The notes beneath the pieces are model-generated. The model searched no databases. It was given only the letters and a program-made list of their open reading frames with translations, and had not been told where the DNA came from. From Candidatus Nitrosopumilus sp. (GTDB lineage Archaea; Thermoproteota; Nitrososphaeria; Nitrososphaerales; Nitrosopumilaceae), in the NCBI GenBank assembly GCA_029864805.1, contig JAOTSS010000089.1:1-5319 (forward strand): DNA of 5,319 bases, read 5' to 3'. Within the stretch, counting starts at the first letter, position 1. Every line of letters begins with the position of its first letter. Position numbers and translations under genes: made by a program. Below are positions 1-5,305 of the stretch, in pieces.

Positions 1-294
1 ATGTTTCTGTATGATGCCCTCTGCAATTTGTTTTCCTTTGTTTGTAAGATTGATCCCATGGTATTTTTCATATTCCAAAAATCCATTTTCATCTAATCTT
101 TGAAGCATCTTGGTAACACTGGGTGCGCTTACATTCATGTATCTTGAAATATCTAGTGTTGTAGCGTATCCTTTTAATTCTACTAATTCTGCAATTATTT
201 CTAAATAATCCTCCTTTCGTGTACTTGAACGAGTTCTTTCTAATTGATGGGCTGCTTTGATAGAATCTAATCTTTTAGAATTTTTGATTTTCAT
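1..294 (-). CDS. MntR/DtxR-family metal-dependent transcriptional repressor (N-terminal part, runs off window)
   Basis: The frame is open from the ATG at 294-292 to the window edge, giving 98 residues without a stop; the C-terminal dimerisation part lies outside. Residues about 27-98 form a winged helix-turn-helix that reads like Bacillus MntR: a KGYATTLDIS stretch (41-50), a recognition helix VSAPSVTKMLQRL (55-67), and a wing containing EYEKYHGINLT (74-84). Members of this family bind Mn2+ or Fe2+ and repress metal-uptake genes. Asp29, Glu32 and His98 fall where I recall the MntR metal ligands Asp8, Glu11 and His77, which favours manganese-type sensing (inference). About 21 extra, basic and Ser/Thr-rich residues precede the usual family start. 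A TATA-like box about 31 bases upstream supports this ATG. The gene is divergent from the gene at 429, and its regulated target is not identifiable from the window. Confidence 0.88.
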   Translation of the reverse strand, partial: MKIKNSKRLDSIKAAHQLERTRSSTRKEDYLEIIAELVELKGYATTLDISRYMNVSAPSVTKMLQRLDENGFLEYEKYHGINLTNKGKQIAEGIIQKH

Positions 295-320
295 GTGGTC
301 TTTGTTACTGCATCAAATCC

Positions 321-329
321 AATATAATT
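321..329 (-). promoter_or_regulatory. TATA-like box for the MntR-family gene
   Basis: On the minus strand this reads AATTATATT, centred about 31 bases before the ATG at 294. This is the expected place for an archaeal TATA box giving a transcript with a very short or no leader. Identified by position and composition only. Confidence 0.5.
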
Positions 330-428
330 GGGTGTCTTTTCAGTTGATTTTAGCTACTCTTTGTTGACTTGAAAGTGACCGTTGTTGATCTTTGTTTGTT
401 ATCTAATTTCTTCTAAATTAACAATGAA

Positions 429-779
429 ATGGTTGATCCTCTAAAGGAACGTCTAGATAAATTGAGAAAATTCTCTGATTCAGCTAAACGCAGAGCAAAT
501 TTGTATTCTGAAATTACAAATATTGGTGATAAAAATACTGCAAATTCATTAGGTGCACTTCAAAAAGCTCCTGCACCAGGCAAAAAACTCCAAAAAATTG
601 GATTTTTGATGTTATGGATTCCTGAACCTACTGGCATTACGTGTGCAATTGGAGGTCCTATGATAGTTGCAGGACGCTATCTTGATAAAAAATACAATGG
701 GTCCACACTGCATGATGTTGGTCATCAGACAAAAAATACAATGTCCTCAATTAGAGACTTTAAGAATTCTGTAATTTGA
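429..779 (+). CDS. Small protein of unknown function with one hydrophobic segment
   Basis: A 116-residue protein I do not recognise. Residues 1-30 are highly charged and probably helical (KERLDKLRKFSDSAKRRA). A Pro/Lys-rich stretch (47-56) leads into a hydrophobic region at about 57-83 that contains a PEPTG turn and a GGP motif, so it may be one membrane segment or a short re-entrant hairpin. The C-terminal 30 residues are polar. The start is the ATG at 429; an ATG five bases upstream (424) is in another frame and stops after six codons. A weak TATA-like stretch, TTATCTAATTT at 399-409, is centred about 25 bases upstream. The next gene begins 39 bases downstream with its own TATA-like box. 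Coding potential is supported by length, a sensible amphipathic layout and the tidy spacing; function is unknown. Confidence 0.72.
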   Translation: MVDPLKERLDKLRKFSDSAKRRANLYSEITNIGDKNTANSLGALQKAPAPGKKLQKIGFLMLWIPEPTGITCAIGGPMIVAGRYLDKKYNGSTLHDVGHQTKNTMSSIRDFKNSVI

Positions 780-789
780 CCTCCTTTAG

Positions 790-798
790 TTTTTAAAA
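790..798 (+). promoter_or_regulatory. TATA-like box for the DUF192 gene
   Basis: The stretch TTTTTAAAA is centred about 25 bases before the ATG at 819, as expected for leaderless archaeal transcription. It sits within a short CCTTT...AAAGG inverted arrangement (783-800). Since it lies in the 39-base gap after the preceding stop, the DUF192 gene can be transcribed independently. Confidence 0.55.
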
Positions 799-818
799 GG
801 ATTGGAACAAATTCCACT

Positions 819-1310
819 ATGACAACTAGGGCACAAGCGCTAATTCCTGTTACTATTGCTGCTGTAATTATTGGTGCCGTTGGATTGATGACTCTTCCAA
901 GTGATAGTAAATTAGAATCCGTCGAATTCCCAAGGGGCACTATTATGGTGGATGATGTTCCTCTTGAAGTACAAATTGCAGATTCCGAACCCAGACGTGT
1001 TCGCGGATTGATGTTTCAAGATCAATTGCCTTATGATCAAGGAATGATTTTTGTATTTCAGGAACCTGGGCTTTATTCTCTTTGGATGTTGAACATGCAG
1101 TTTTCTCTAGATATGATCTGGTTTGATTATGACGGAAAAGTGGTGCATATAGAAAAAAATGTTCCCCCTTGTAAAACTGCATTAGAAATAACAACCTGTC
1201 AGAGTGTTGTCCCTGATGGAGAAGCACTATATGTTCTTGAAGTGACATCTGGTTTTGTTGATCAAAATAACATCACAAAAGATTCTGTATTGAGCATAAT
1301 TTCTATTTGA
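819..1310 (+). CDS. Membrane-anchored DUF192 domain protein
   Basis: A 163-residue protein. Residues about 7-26 form a hydrophobic N-terminal segment that acts as a signal anchor or uncleaved signal peptide, placing the rest outside the cytoplasmic membrane. Residues about 40-162 carry the DUF192 signature: RRVRGLMFQDQL (59-70), the GMIFVF strand (75-80), WMLNMQFSLDMIWFDYDG (89-106), and the late ALYVLEVTSGF (136-146). DUF192 is a small beta-rich domain found in bacteria and archaea whose biochemical role is unknown. Cys118 and Cys127 flank the PP...TT loop and could form a disulfide in the extracytoplasmic space (inference). The length is normal for an anchored family member. The start is the first ATG after the TATA-like box. 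Neighbours are two genes with no recognised family and a TauE-type permease, which suggests an envelope cluster but no defined pathway. Confidence 0.88.
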   Translation: MTTRAQALIPVTIAAVIIGAVGLMTLPSDSKLESVEFPRGTIMVDDVPLEVQIADSEPRRVRGLMFQDQLPYDQGMIFVFQEPGLYSLWMLNMQFSLDMIWFDYDGKVVHIEKNVPPCKTALEITTCQSVVPDGEALYVLEVTSGFVDQNNITKDSVLSIISI

Positions 1311-1343
1311 CATTACAAAGCCTTATGTTGGAATATTTTTCAA

Positions 1344-1988
1344 ATGTTTTTGATGAATAAGGTTATTCTAATTTCGTCTATTACGATAATTGCAATTGTG
1401 ATTTTATCTTTTTATGTTTTAATGCCTTATGATGACGATCATATCTCGTCTTCTTCAAATACTCTTTCCCTCTCTTATGTTGATACAAACAAGGAATTAC
1501 AGCATGATCTGGAATTGTTTAACATACAAATGTCGTCTCCTATAAAATTAAATGGATTTTCTATTGATACATACTGCACATTTTTTTCAGATGAACTCAT
1601 TCAAAATTCCATAGAATATTGTACCTCTACAGAATTATTGAATTCTGAAAGTCAGTATCTGGGAAACATACAGATGGTTGGTAATAATGCATTCCCTGAA
1701 TACGTGATTGGGGTGATACAAAGTGATTCTTCTGCATCTCAACTTGAGGATATTAAAATTATTGTAAATTCTATGATTGAATCTGTGATTTGTGACTGCT
1801 GGGATGAGAAAAAACCAGGTAATTTTGAATCTGCTTCGTCCTGGATTGATACTGCAAACTTACATCATCTTGAAAATACATCCGTTACCAGTAAATCCAC
1901 AATAAATGGTTTGAATGAAAAACCAATACTGCTTGAAATCACTACTAATGAAAATGGATATCTTTGGAAATTTCTCATAATAAACTAA
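1344..1988 (+). CDS. Extracytoplasmic membrane-anchored protein of unknown function
   Basis: A 214-residue protein I cannot place in a family. The N-terminus (about residues 6-27) is a strongly hydrophobic signal anchor or signal peptide. It is followed by an Asp/Ser-rich linker (29-42) and a polar domain likely to lie outside the cytoplasmic membrane. Four cysteines, at 78, 93, 150 and 152 (the last two as CDC), could form disulfides or bind a metal. There is one N-glycosylation sequon (NTS at 178-180). The start could be the ATG at 1344 or the ATG at 1353, which would drop three residues. The gene begins 33 bases after the DUF192 stop without a convincing TATA box at the right distance, so it may be co-transcribed with it. 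Ser-rich composition and a Cys pattern without a known motif suggest a lineage-specific surface protein (inference). Confidence 0.75.
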   Translation: MFLMNKVILISSITIIAIVILSFYVLMPYDDDHISSSSNTLSLSYVDTNKELQHDLELFNIQMSSPIKLNGFSIDTYCTFFSDELIQNSIEYCTSTELLNSESQYLGNIQMVGNNAFPEYVIGVIQSDSSASQLEDIKIIVNSMIESVICDCWDEKKPGNFESASSWIDTANLHHLENTSVTSKSTINGLNEKPILLEITTNENGYLWKFLIIN

Positions 1989-1998
1989 CACAAGATGT

Positions 1999-2010
1999 AA
2001 TATACAATAT
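1999..2010 (+). promoter_or_regulatory. TATA-like box for the TauE/SafE permease gene
   Basis: The stretch AATATACAATAT is centred about 28 bases before the ATG at 2033, consistent with a leaderless archaeal promoter. It lies in the 44-base gap after the preceding gene. Confidence 0.6.
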
Positions 2011-2032
2011 CTCCAAATGATTTTCAATTACT

Positions 2033-2806
2033 ATGATCGATCAATTATGGATAATTCTATTGGGATTTGTTGCTGGAATTCTAGGTTCTATGATTGGTCT
2101 TGGAGGTGGAATAATCGTAGTTCCTGTTTTAACTTTTCTGGGATTTTCTCCGACTGTTGCAGCAAGTAATAGTCTTTTTGCCGCATTGAGTAATGCAATT
2201 GCATCTACAATTTCATATTCTAGACAAAAGAGAATTGAATTCTCATTGGGGATTAAACTTGGATTGCTCACAATTCCTGGAACGGTATTGGGTGCGGTAA
2301 TTTCCAACGATGTGGCCCCTGATATTTTTAAAATATTGTTCGGCTTTGTATTGATTGCATCTGCTGGCTATATTTTTTTAAGAAAAAAAATTGAAACTAA
2401 GGAAAAAACTGTATCAAAACAAATGGCAGTTTTTGCGGTAGGTGCTAGTTTCTTTGCAGGTATAATTTCTTCTTTTTTTGGAATTGGAGGTGGAATTATC
2501 TTTGTTCCGTTAATGGTAGTTGGAATGGGAATGGCTATGAAAAAAGCTGCACCTACATCGCAATTGATATTGTTATTTGCATCATTGTCGGGAGTTATTG
2601 TACATAGTATGCTAGGACATCCTGATTTCTTTCAAGCCGGATTGCTGGCAATTGGCTCTTTTATTGGCGGATTAGTTGGTGCCAGATTGTCTTTGGATGT
2701 TAAAGAGAGGTATCTACAAATCCTTGTTACTATAGTAATTTTGGTTGCTGCTGGAAAGTTATTTCTTGATTCCTTATCTGGAAATTCTAATTTATTTGGA
2801 TTTTAA
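2033..2806 (+). CDS. TauE/SafE-family membrane permease (sulfite/organosulfonate-exporter type)
   Basis: A 257-residue, strongly hydrophobic protein with about eight predicted membrane segments, the usual size for the TauE/SafE (former DUF81) family. It shows the two-fold internal repeat of the family. Repeat 1 opens with GSMIGLGGGIIVVPVL (18-33) and has AASNS at 43-47; repeat 2 opens with FFGIGGGIIFVPLM (148-161) and has AAPTSQ at 172-177. A charged loop (about 117-130) separates the halves. Characterised relatives move sulfite, sulfoacetate or similar small anions across the cytoplasmic membrane. The substrate here cannot be told from sequence, and no sulfur-metabolism gene is adjacent. The ATG at 2033 follows a good TATA-like box, and a T-rich terminator follows the stop. 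The gene is convergent with the SDR/hotdog operon. Confidence 0.92.
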   Translation: MIDQLWIILLGFVAGILGSMIGLGGGIIVVPVLTFLGFSPTVAASNSLFAALSNAIASTISYSRQKRIEFSLGIKLGLLTIPGTVLGAVISNDVAPDIFKILFGFVLIASAGYIFLRKKIETKEKTVSKQMAVFAVGASFFAGIISSFFGIGGGIIFVPLMVVGMGMAMKKAAPTSQLILLFASLSGVIVHSMLGHPDFFQAGLLAIGSFIGGLVGARLSLDVKERYLQILVTIVILVAAGKLFLDSLSGNSNLFGF

Positions 2807-2833
2807 TTTTGATATTTTTTTGTATTGATTTTG
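2807..2833 (+). terminator. Poly-T transcription terminator after the permease gene
   Basis: Immediately after the TAA stop the plus strand becomes T-rich, with a run of seven T at 2815-2821 and further T runs on either side. T-rich tracts without a required hairpin terminate archaeal transcription. It sits at the start of the convergent intergenic region. Confidence 0.6.
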
Positions 2834-2850
2834 TAATGTATTGTTCATTA

Positions 2851-2868
2851 GATCTTAAGGATCTTATG
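2851..2868 (+). repeat. 9-base tandem duplication
   Basis: GATCTTAAG is followed directly by GATCTTATG, matching at 8 of 9 positions. The same stretch includes a 5-base inverted pair, AGATC (2850-2854) and GATCT (2860-2864). It could be a small protein-binding site or chance. Confidence 0.35.
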
Positions 2869-2907
2869 ACTGATGGACCGAGTTAGCCATTCTGTATTTT
2901 TACTTGT

Positions 2908-2992
2908 GCCTTATTGGTATGATTTCTACGTTTATGTGAAAATACTGATTCTACAAATTGTCTTTATCATAATATTATGCGCCCAATAAGGC
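2908..2992. repeat. Perfect 10-base inverted repeat with 65-base spacer
   Basis: GCCTTATTGG at 2908-2917 is the exact reverse complement of CCAATAAGGC at 2983-2992. The match does not extend on either side, and no target-site duplication flanks the pair. In RNA it could close a long hairpin; in DNA it could be paired operator sites. The arms lie between two convergent genes. Confidence 0.45.
2968..2979. repeat. Perfect 12-base AT-rich palindrome
   Basis: CATAATATTATG reads the same on both strands. It sits just inside the right arm of the inverted repeat. It could serve as a TATA-like element in either direction or as a dimer-binding site, but AT-rich palindromes of this length also occur by chance in such a genome. 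Confidence 0.35.
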
Positions 2993-3042
2993 CATCACGA
3001 AGAAATGATGATGAACTTGAATACTAGTAATCTGTTTTAATT

Positions 3043-3495
3043 TTATCTAGGTGGCTCTTTTTTGATTCTGTAGATGTTTTTTTTGGAAAGTACTATGATC
3101 TCCTCATCCTGTGTTGTTCCTTCATAATCTATCATGATTTTTCCAAATTCCTTGTCAACGTCTTCTTTTTGTGAGATTGTGAATTTTAATTTTAAAACTT
3201 GATCTGTGTAAAACGGTTTGAGAAACCGTGTGTTTCTATTGTCCCATTCTACATCTCCGTCGGTTCCAAGAAAAATAATGTCATTCCCATAAATTTGATT
3301 TAGTCGTGTAAATTCCCCTTCCATTCTTGACAGAATTGCCCTTCCAGAAACTAATTGTTGTTCTCCTTTTCGCTTATCTTCTAAGAATGCATTTTTAACT
3401 CTTGAAAATTTCAAATATTCTTCTAATTCTTTATCTGATATGCTACATGTAGAATAAAATGAATCTCCTACTTTTAGTTCAGAAAATTTTTTCAT
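3043..3495 (-). CDS. MaoC-like hotdog-fold protein lacking the hydratase catalytic motif
   Basis: A 150-residue protein. The start FSELKVGDSFYSTCSIS (4-20) resembles the first strands of MaoC-type hydratases. VSGRAILSRMEGEFTRL (49-65) matches the long central hotdog helix, and RFLKPFYTDQVLKLKFTI (90-107) matches the family's 'r.FlkPv..GD.l' strand, so a single hotdog domain is likely. (R)-specific enoyl-CoA hydratases use an Asp and a His in a D-x-N-P-x-H stretch before the helix. Here the equivalent region (about 30-48) shows neither, and Ser50 sits where a His-Gly is common. It may therefore bind acyl-CoA without hydrating it, or act as a partner subunit (inference). The ATG at 3495 lies 3 bases after the SDR stop, with an AGGT ribosome-binding site, so the two proteins are translated from one transcript. 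The gene is convergent with the permease gene. Confidence 0.78.
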   Translation of the reverse strand: MKKFSELKVGDSFYSTCSISDKELEEYLKFSRVKNAFLEDKRKGEQQLVSGRAILSRMEGEFTRLNQIYGNDIIFLGTDGDVEWDNRNTRFLKPFYTDQVLKLKFTISQKEDVDKEFGKIMIDYEGTTQDEEIIVLSKKNIYRIKKEPPR

Positions 3496-3498
3496 TAC

Positions 3499-5271
3499 TT
3501 ACCTTATTTCGTCTACACAGAAAACTATCTCTGATGACGAGGCAGAATTGTCTGATACTAGGAAATTAAATGCTTCTGCAATTCTTTGATTGTTTGGCTC
3601 TGATCCAGTTACTGAACCTGGAAAAACTGTAAACATTCTGATTTGTGATTTTAGAACATCACTTAGTTCTTGATTGACAGTTGTTGTAAACGGCCTTAAT
3701 GCCCCTCTAAATACTTCCACTTGAGCTCTCTGGGTTCCAGTTACTTTTCTTCCTATCGGAAGGTCTGGACCGATAATCATGATTGATCCTTTTGCATTTT
3801 TGTAGAGGCGAGGATCTGCACTTCCGCCTGGAACAAATTGTTCTAATGCTCTTTGAGATACATTTGCTGGCGTTGAGATGAATTTTTCAGTAAGTGCGTC
3901 CCATTCTGTTCTGGACAGTTCCGTCAATTTTGATAATTCTGGTAATTTACCGGTAACGTGAATCACTCCCAATATTTCACCGATGTTTGTTTTTGCAGTG
4001 TTTAGCCACTTTCCAACTTCATCTGGATTTTTAATATCAACTATGTGGGCATGGAATTTACCACTAATGTATTCCTGAAGATCTTTTGGGGTTGATTCTG
4101 AAATGAAACATGCAACCTTGCCACCATTTTTCTCAATATGTTGTGCCAAAAACTCAACTCTTTCGGCATCTGCTTTATCGGTTGCATCGATTGTAAACAC
4201 AACTGCTTTTCCTGTAAAGTCTGGTTGATGAACTCCTGGAGCTGTAGTTCCAATATGTGGCTTTACTGGGTAAAATACTCTGTCTCCTGGGATTACTTTA
4301 CCGTTTAAAATTTTTGCAATTTCATCATCACATAAATTCAGAACTGATTCAGAAACTTGTCCCTGTGACAGGAATTCTTGATTTGCAATCATATGAGATG
4401 TGTTGTTTTGCACTTTTTCTGCAATAGTTTGGATTTTGTTTAACAAATTGGTGAATGTCTCAGTTAGTTTGGAAACATCTTTTCCATTTGCTAGTTTTCC
4501 TGCAGCTTTTACAATTCCATCTTTAATTATATTTTCATCTTCCCCTAATAATGGGAGCAGCTCTTTACTGGCGGCATCTACTTCTGTTGGGATTAGATCT
4601 TCAAATCCACTTACTCTCATAAATTCTGCTGCGGCTTTTGGATATACTGTCTTGTAAATTCTATCTGAATGGACAGGACCTGGGTTGGTTGCAATTGAAA
4701 TGATTTTTTTATCTGTTAATTCCCATGACATTAGTTCTGCAAGCCTATTTTTGGCTCCTTGAGATGCAGTATATGGACTTCTAAATCTATATGGTCTTTG
4801 TTCTAATGGACGTTCTTCAGTAAAGAATGTGGATATTGTTATTATTTTTCCACCCGGTTTCATTACTTTTAGTGCTTGAACTGAACCCCAGAAAGTTCCA
4901 GTGAGATGAATCCCTATAGTACTTTTGAAATCGTCCATGGATGCATTTGCAAAACATGTAACCGGACCTGAAACTCCTGCATTATTAATTATGTAATCTA
5001 CTGTGACATTATCATTTTTGAGTGCTTCAAACATGGCATTCATTGGTAATTCGTCGCTAACATCCACCCCTGAAAAAATCCTGACAGTTGCACCGCTATT
5101 TTTTTCAGAAATGATTTTCTCTAGCATTGTTAACGTTTCATCTAATGGCTCTCTTCTTCTTCCAAGGATTATCACACTGGCGCCATTTTCTACAAATCTT
5201 TTAGCTATGGCTTGACCTATGCCTGTCCCACTACCCGTAATTAGTGCAATTTTGCCTTGAAATTTCAGCAT
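3499..5271 (-). CDS. Tandem SDR protein resembling the C-terminal half of Chloroflexus malonyl-CoA reductase
   Basis: A 590-residue cytoplasmic protein. Domain 1 (about 1-260) is a full SDR: TGSGTGIG cofactor loop (12-19), VDV (69-71), NNAG (96-99), Ser147, Tyr167 and NPGPVHSDRI (196-205). GRRR at 37-40 after strand 2 favours NADP(H). After a helical linker (about 260-350), domain 2 (about 351-590) is a second Rossmann-like fold without a glycine-rich loop or YxxxK, so it is probably non-catalytic. This layout, the 20-residue Ser-to-Tyr spacing, PGPVxxDR, and the linker motif IAKILNGKVIPGD (318-330) agree with my recollection of the malonyl-CoA-reducing half of Chloroflexus Mcr. The catalytic lysine four residues after Tyr167 is Gln171. 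It heads an operon with the hotdog gene. Possible roles are malonyl- or succinyl-CoA reduction in the thaumarchaeal carbon-fixation cycle, or another acyl-CoA/ketoacyl reduction. The fold is secure; the substrate is inference. Confidence 0.85.
   Translation of the reverse strand: MLKFQGKIALITGSGTGIGQAIAKRFVENGASVIILGRRREPLDETLTMLEKIISEKNSGATVRIFSGVDVSDELPMNAMFEALKNDNVTVDYIINNAGVSGPVTCFANASMDDFKSTIGIHLTGTFWGSVQALKVMKPGGKIITISTFFTEERPLEQRPYRFRSPYTASQGAKNRLAELMSWELTDKKIISIATNPGPVHSDRIYKTVYPKAAAEFMRVSGFEDLIPTEVDAASKELLPLLGEDENIIKDGIVKAAGKLANGKDVSKLTETFTNLLNKIQTIAEKVQNNTSHMIANQEFLSQGQVSESVLNLCDDEIAKILNGKVIPGDRVFYPVKPHIGTTAPGVHQPDFTGKAVVFTIDATDKADAERVEFLAQHIEKNGGKVACFISESTPKDLQEYISGKFHAHIVDIKNPDEVGKWLNTAKTNIGEILGVIHVTGKLPELSKLTELSRTEWDALTEKFISTPANVSQRALEQFVPGGSADPRLYKNAKGSIMIIGPDLPIGRKVTGTQRAQVEVFRGALRPFTTTVNQELSDVLKSQIRMFTVFPGSVTGSEPNNQRIAEAFNFLVSDNSASSSEIVFCVDEIR
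3501..3505 (-). promoter_or_regulatory. Ribosome-binding site for the hotdog gene, overlapping the SDR stop
   Basis: On the minus strand AAGGT is followed by five bases and then the ATG at 3495. It complements the CCTC-type 3' end of archaeal 16S rRNA and overlaps the TAA of the upstream gene. This suits an internal operon gene and suggests translational coupling. The leaderless-looking genes elsewhere in the window show no such site. Confidence 0.5.
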
Positions 5272-5295
5272 AGATATATTGACAGAATTTTTATG

Positions 5296-5305
5296 ATATT
5301 TATTT
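5296..5305 (-). promoter_or_regulatory. TATA-like box for the SDR-hotdog operon
   Basis: On the minus strand this reads AAATAAATAT, centred about 29 bases before the ATG at 5271. This fits a leaderless archaeal promoter driving both genes. No ribosome-binding site is seen before the first ATG. Confidence 0.55.

Noticed and set aside
331..380. Imperfect inverted arrangement GGTGTCTTTTCA (331-342) and TTGAAAGTGACC (369-380) between the divergent genes, as a repressor operator.
   Set aside because: The arms need a gap and mismatches to align and do not resemble the MntR box I know; too weak to call.
943..1248. Open minus-strand frame of 101 codons opposite the DUF192 gene.
   Set aside because: It is antisense to a clear DUF192 domain and shows no family motif.
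2041..2307. Open minus-strand frame of 88 codons opposite the permease gene.
   Set aside because: It mirrors the Gly/Ile-rich membrane segments of the real gene as a Pro/Asn-rich shadow.
2847..2868. CTTAAG core in the convergent intergenic region as an MntR-type operator.
   Set aside because: The flanks are not palindromic around CTTAAG, and the site lies downstream of genes rather than at a promoter.
2908..2992. The inverted repeat as ends of a small transposable element (MITE).
   Set aside because: No target-site duplication flanks the arms, and only 10 bases match.
2807..3042. tRNA or other standard RNA gene in the intergenic region.
   Set aside because: I found no cloverleaf arms, TpsiC-like GTTCRANNC motif or known snRNA box pairs.
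4041..4253. Alternative minus-strand frame of 70 codons inside the tandem SDR gene.
   Set aside because: It overlaps the continuous, domain-consistent SDR frame, so it is not evidence of a frameshift.
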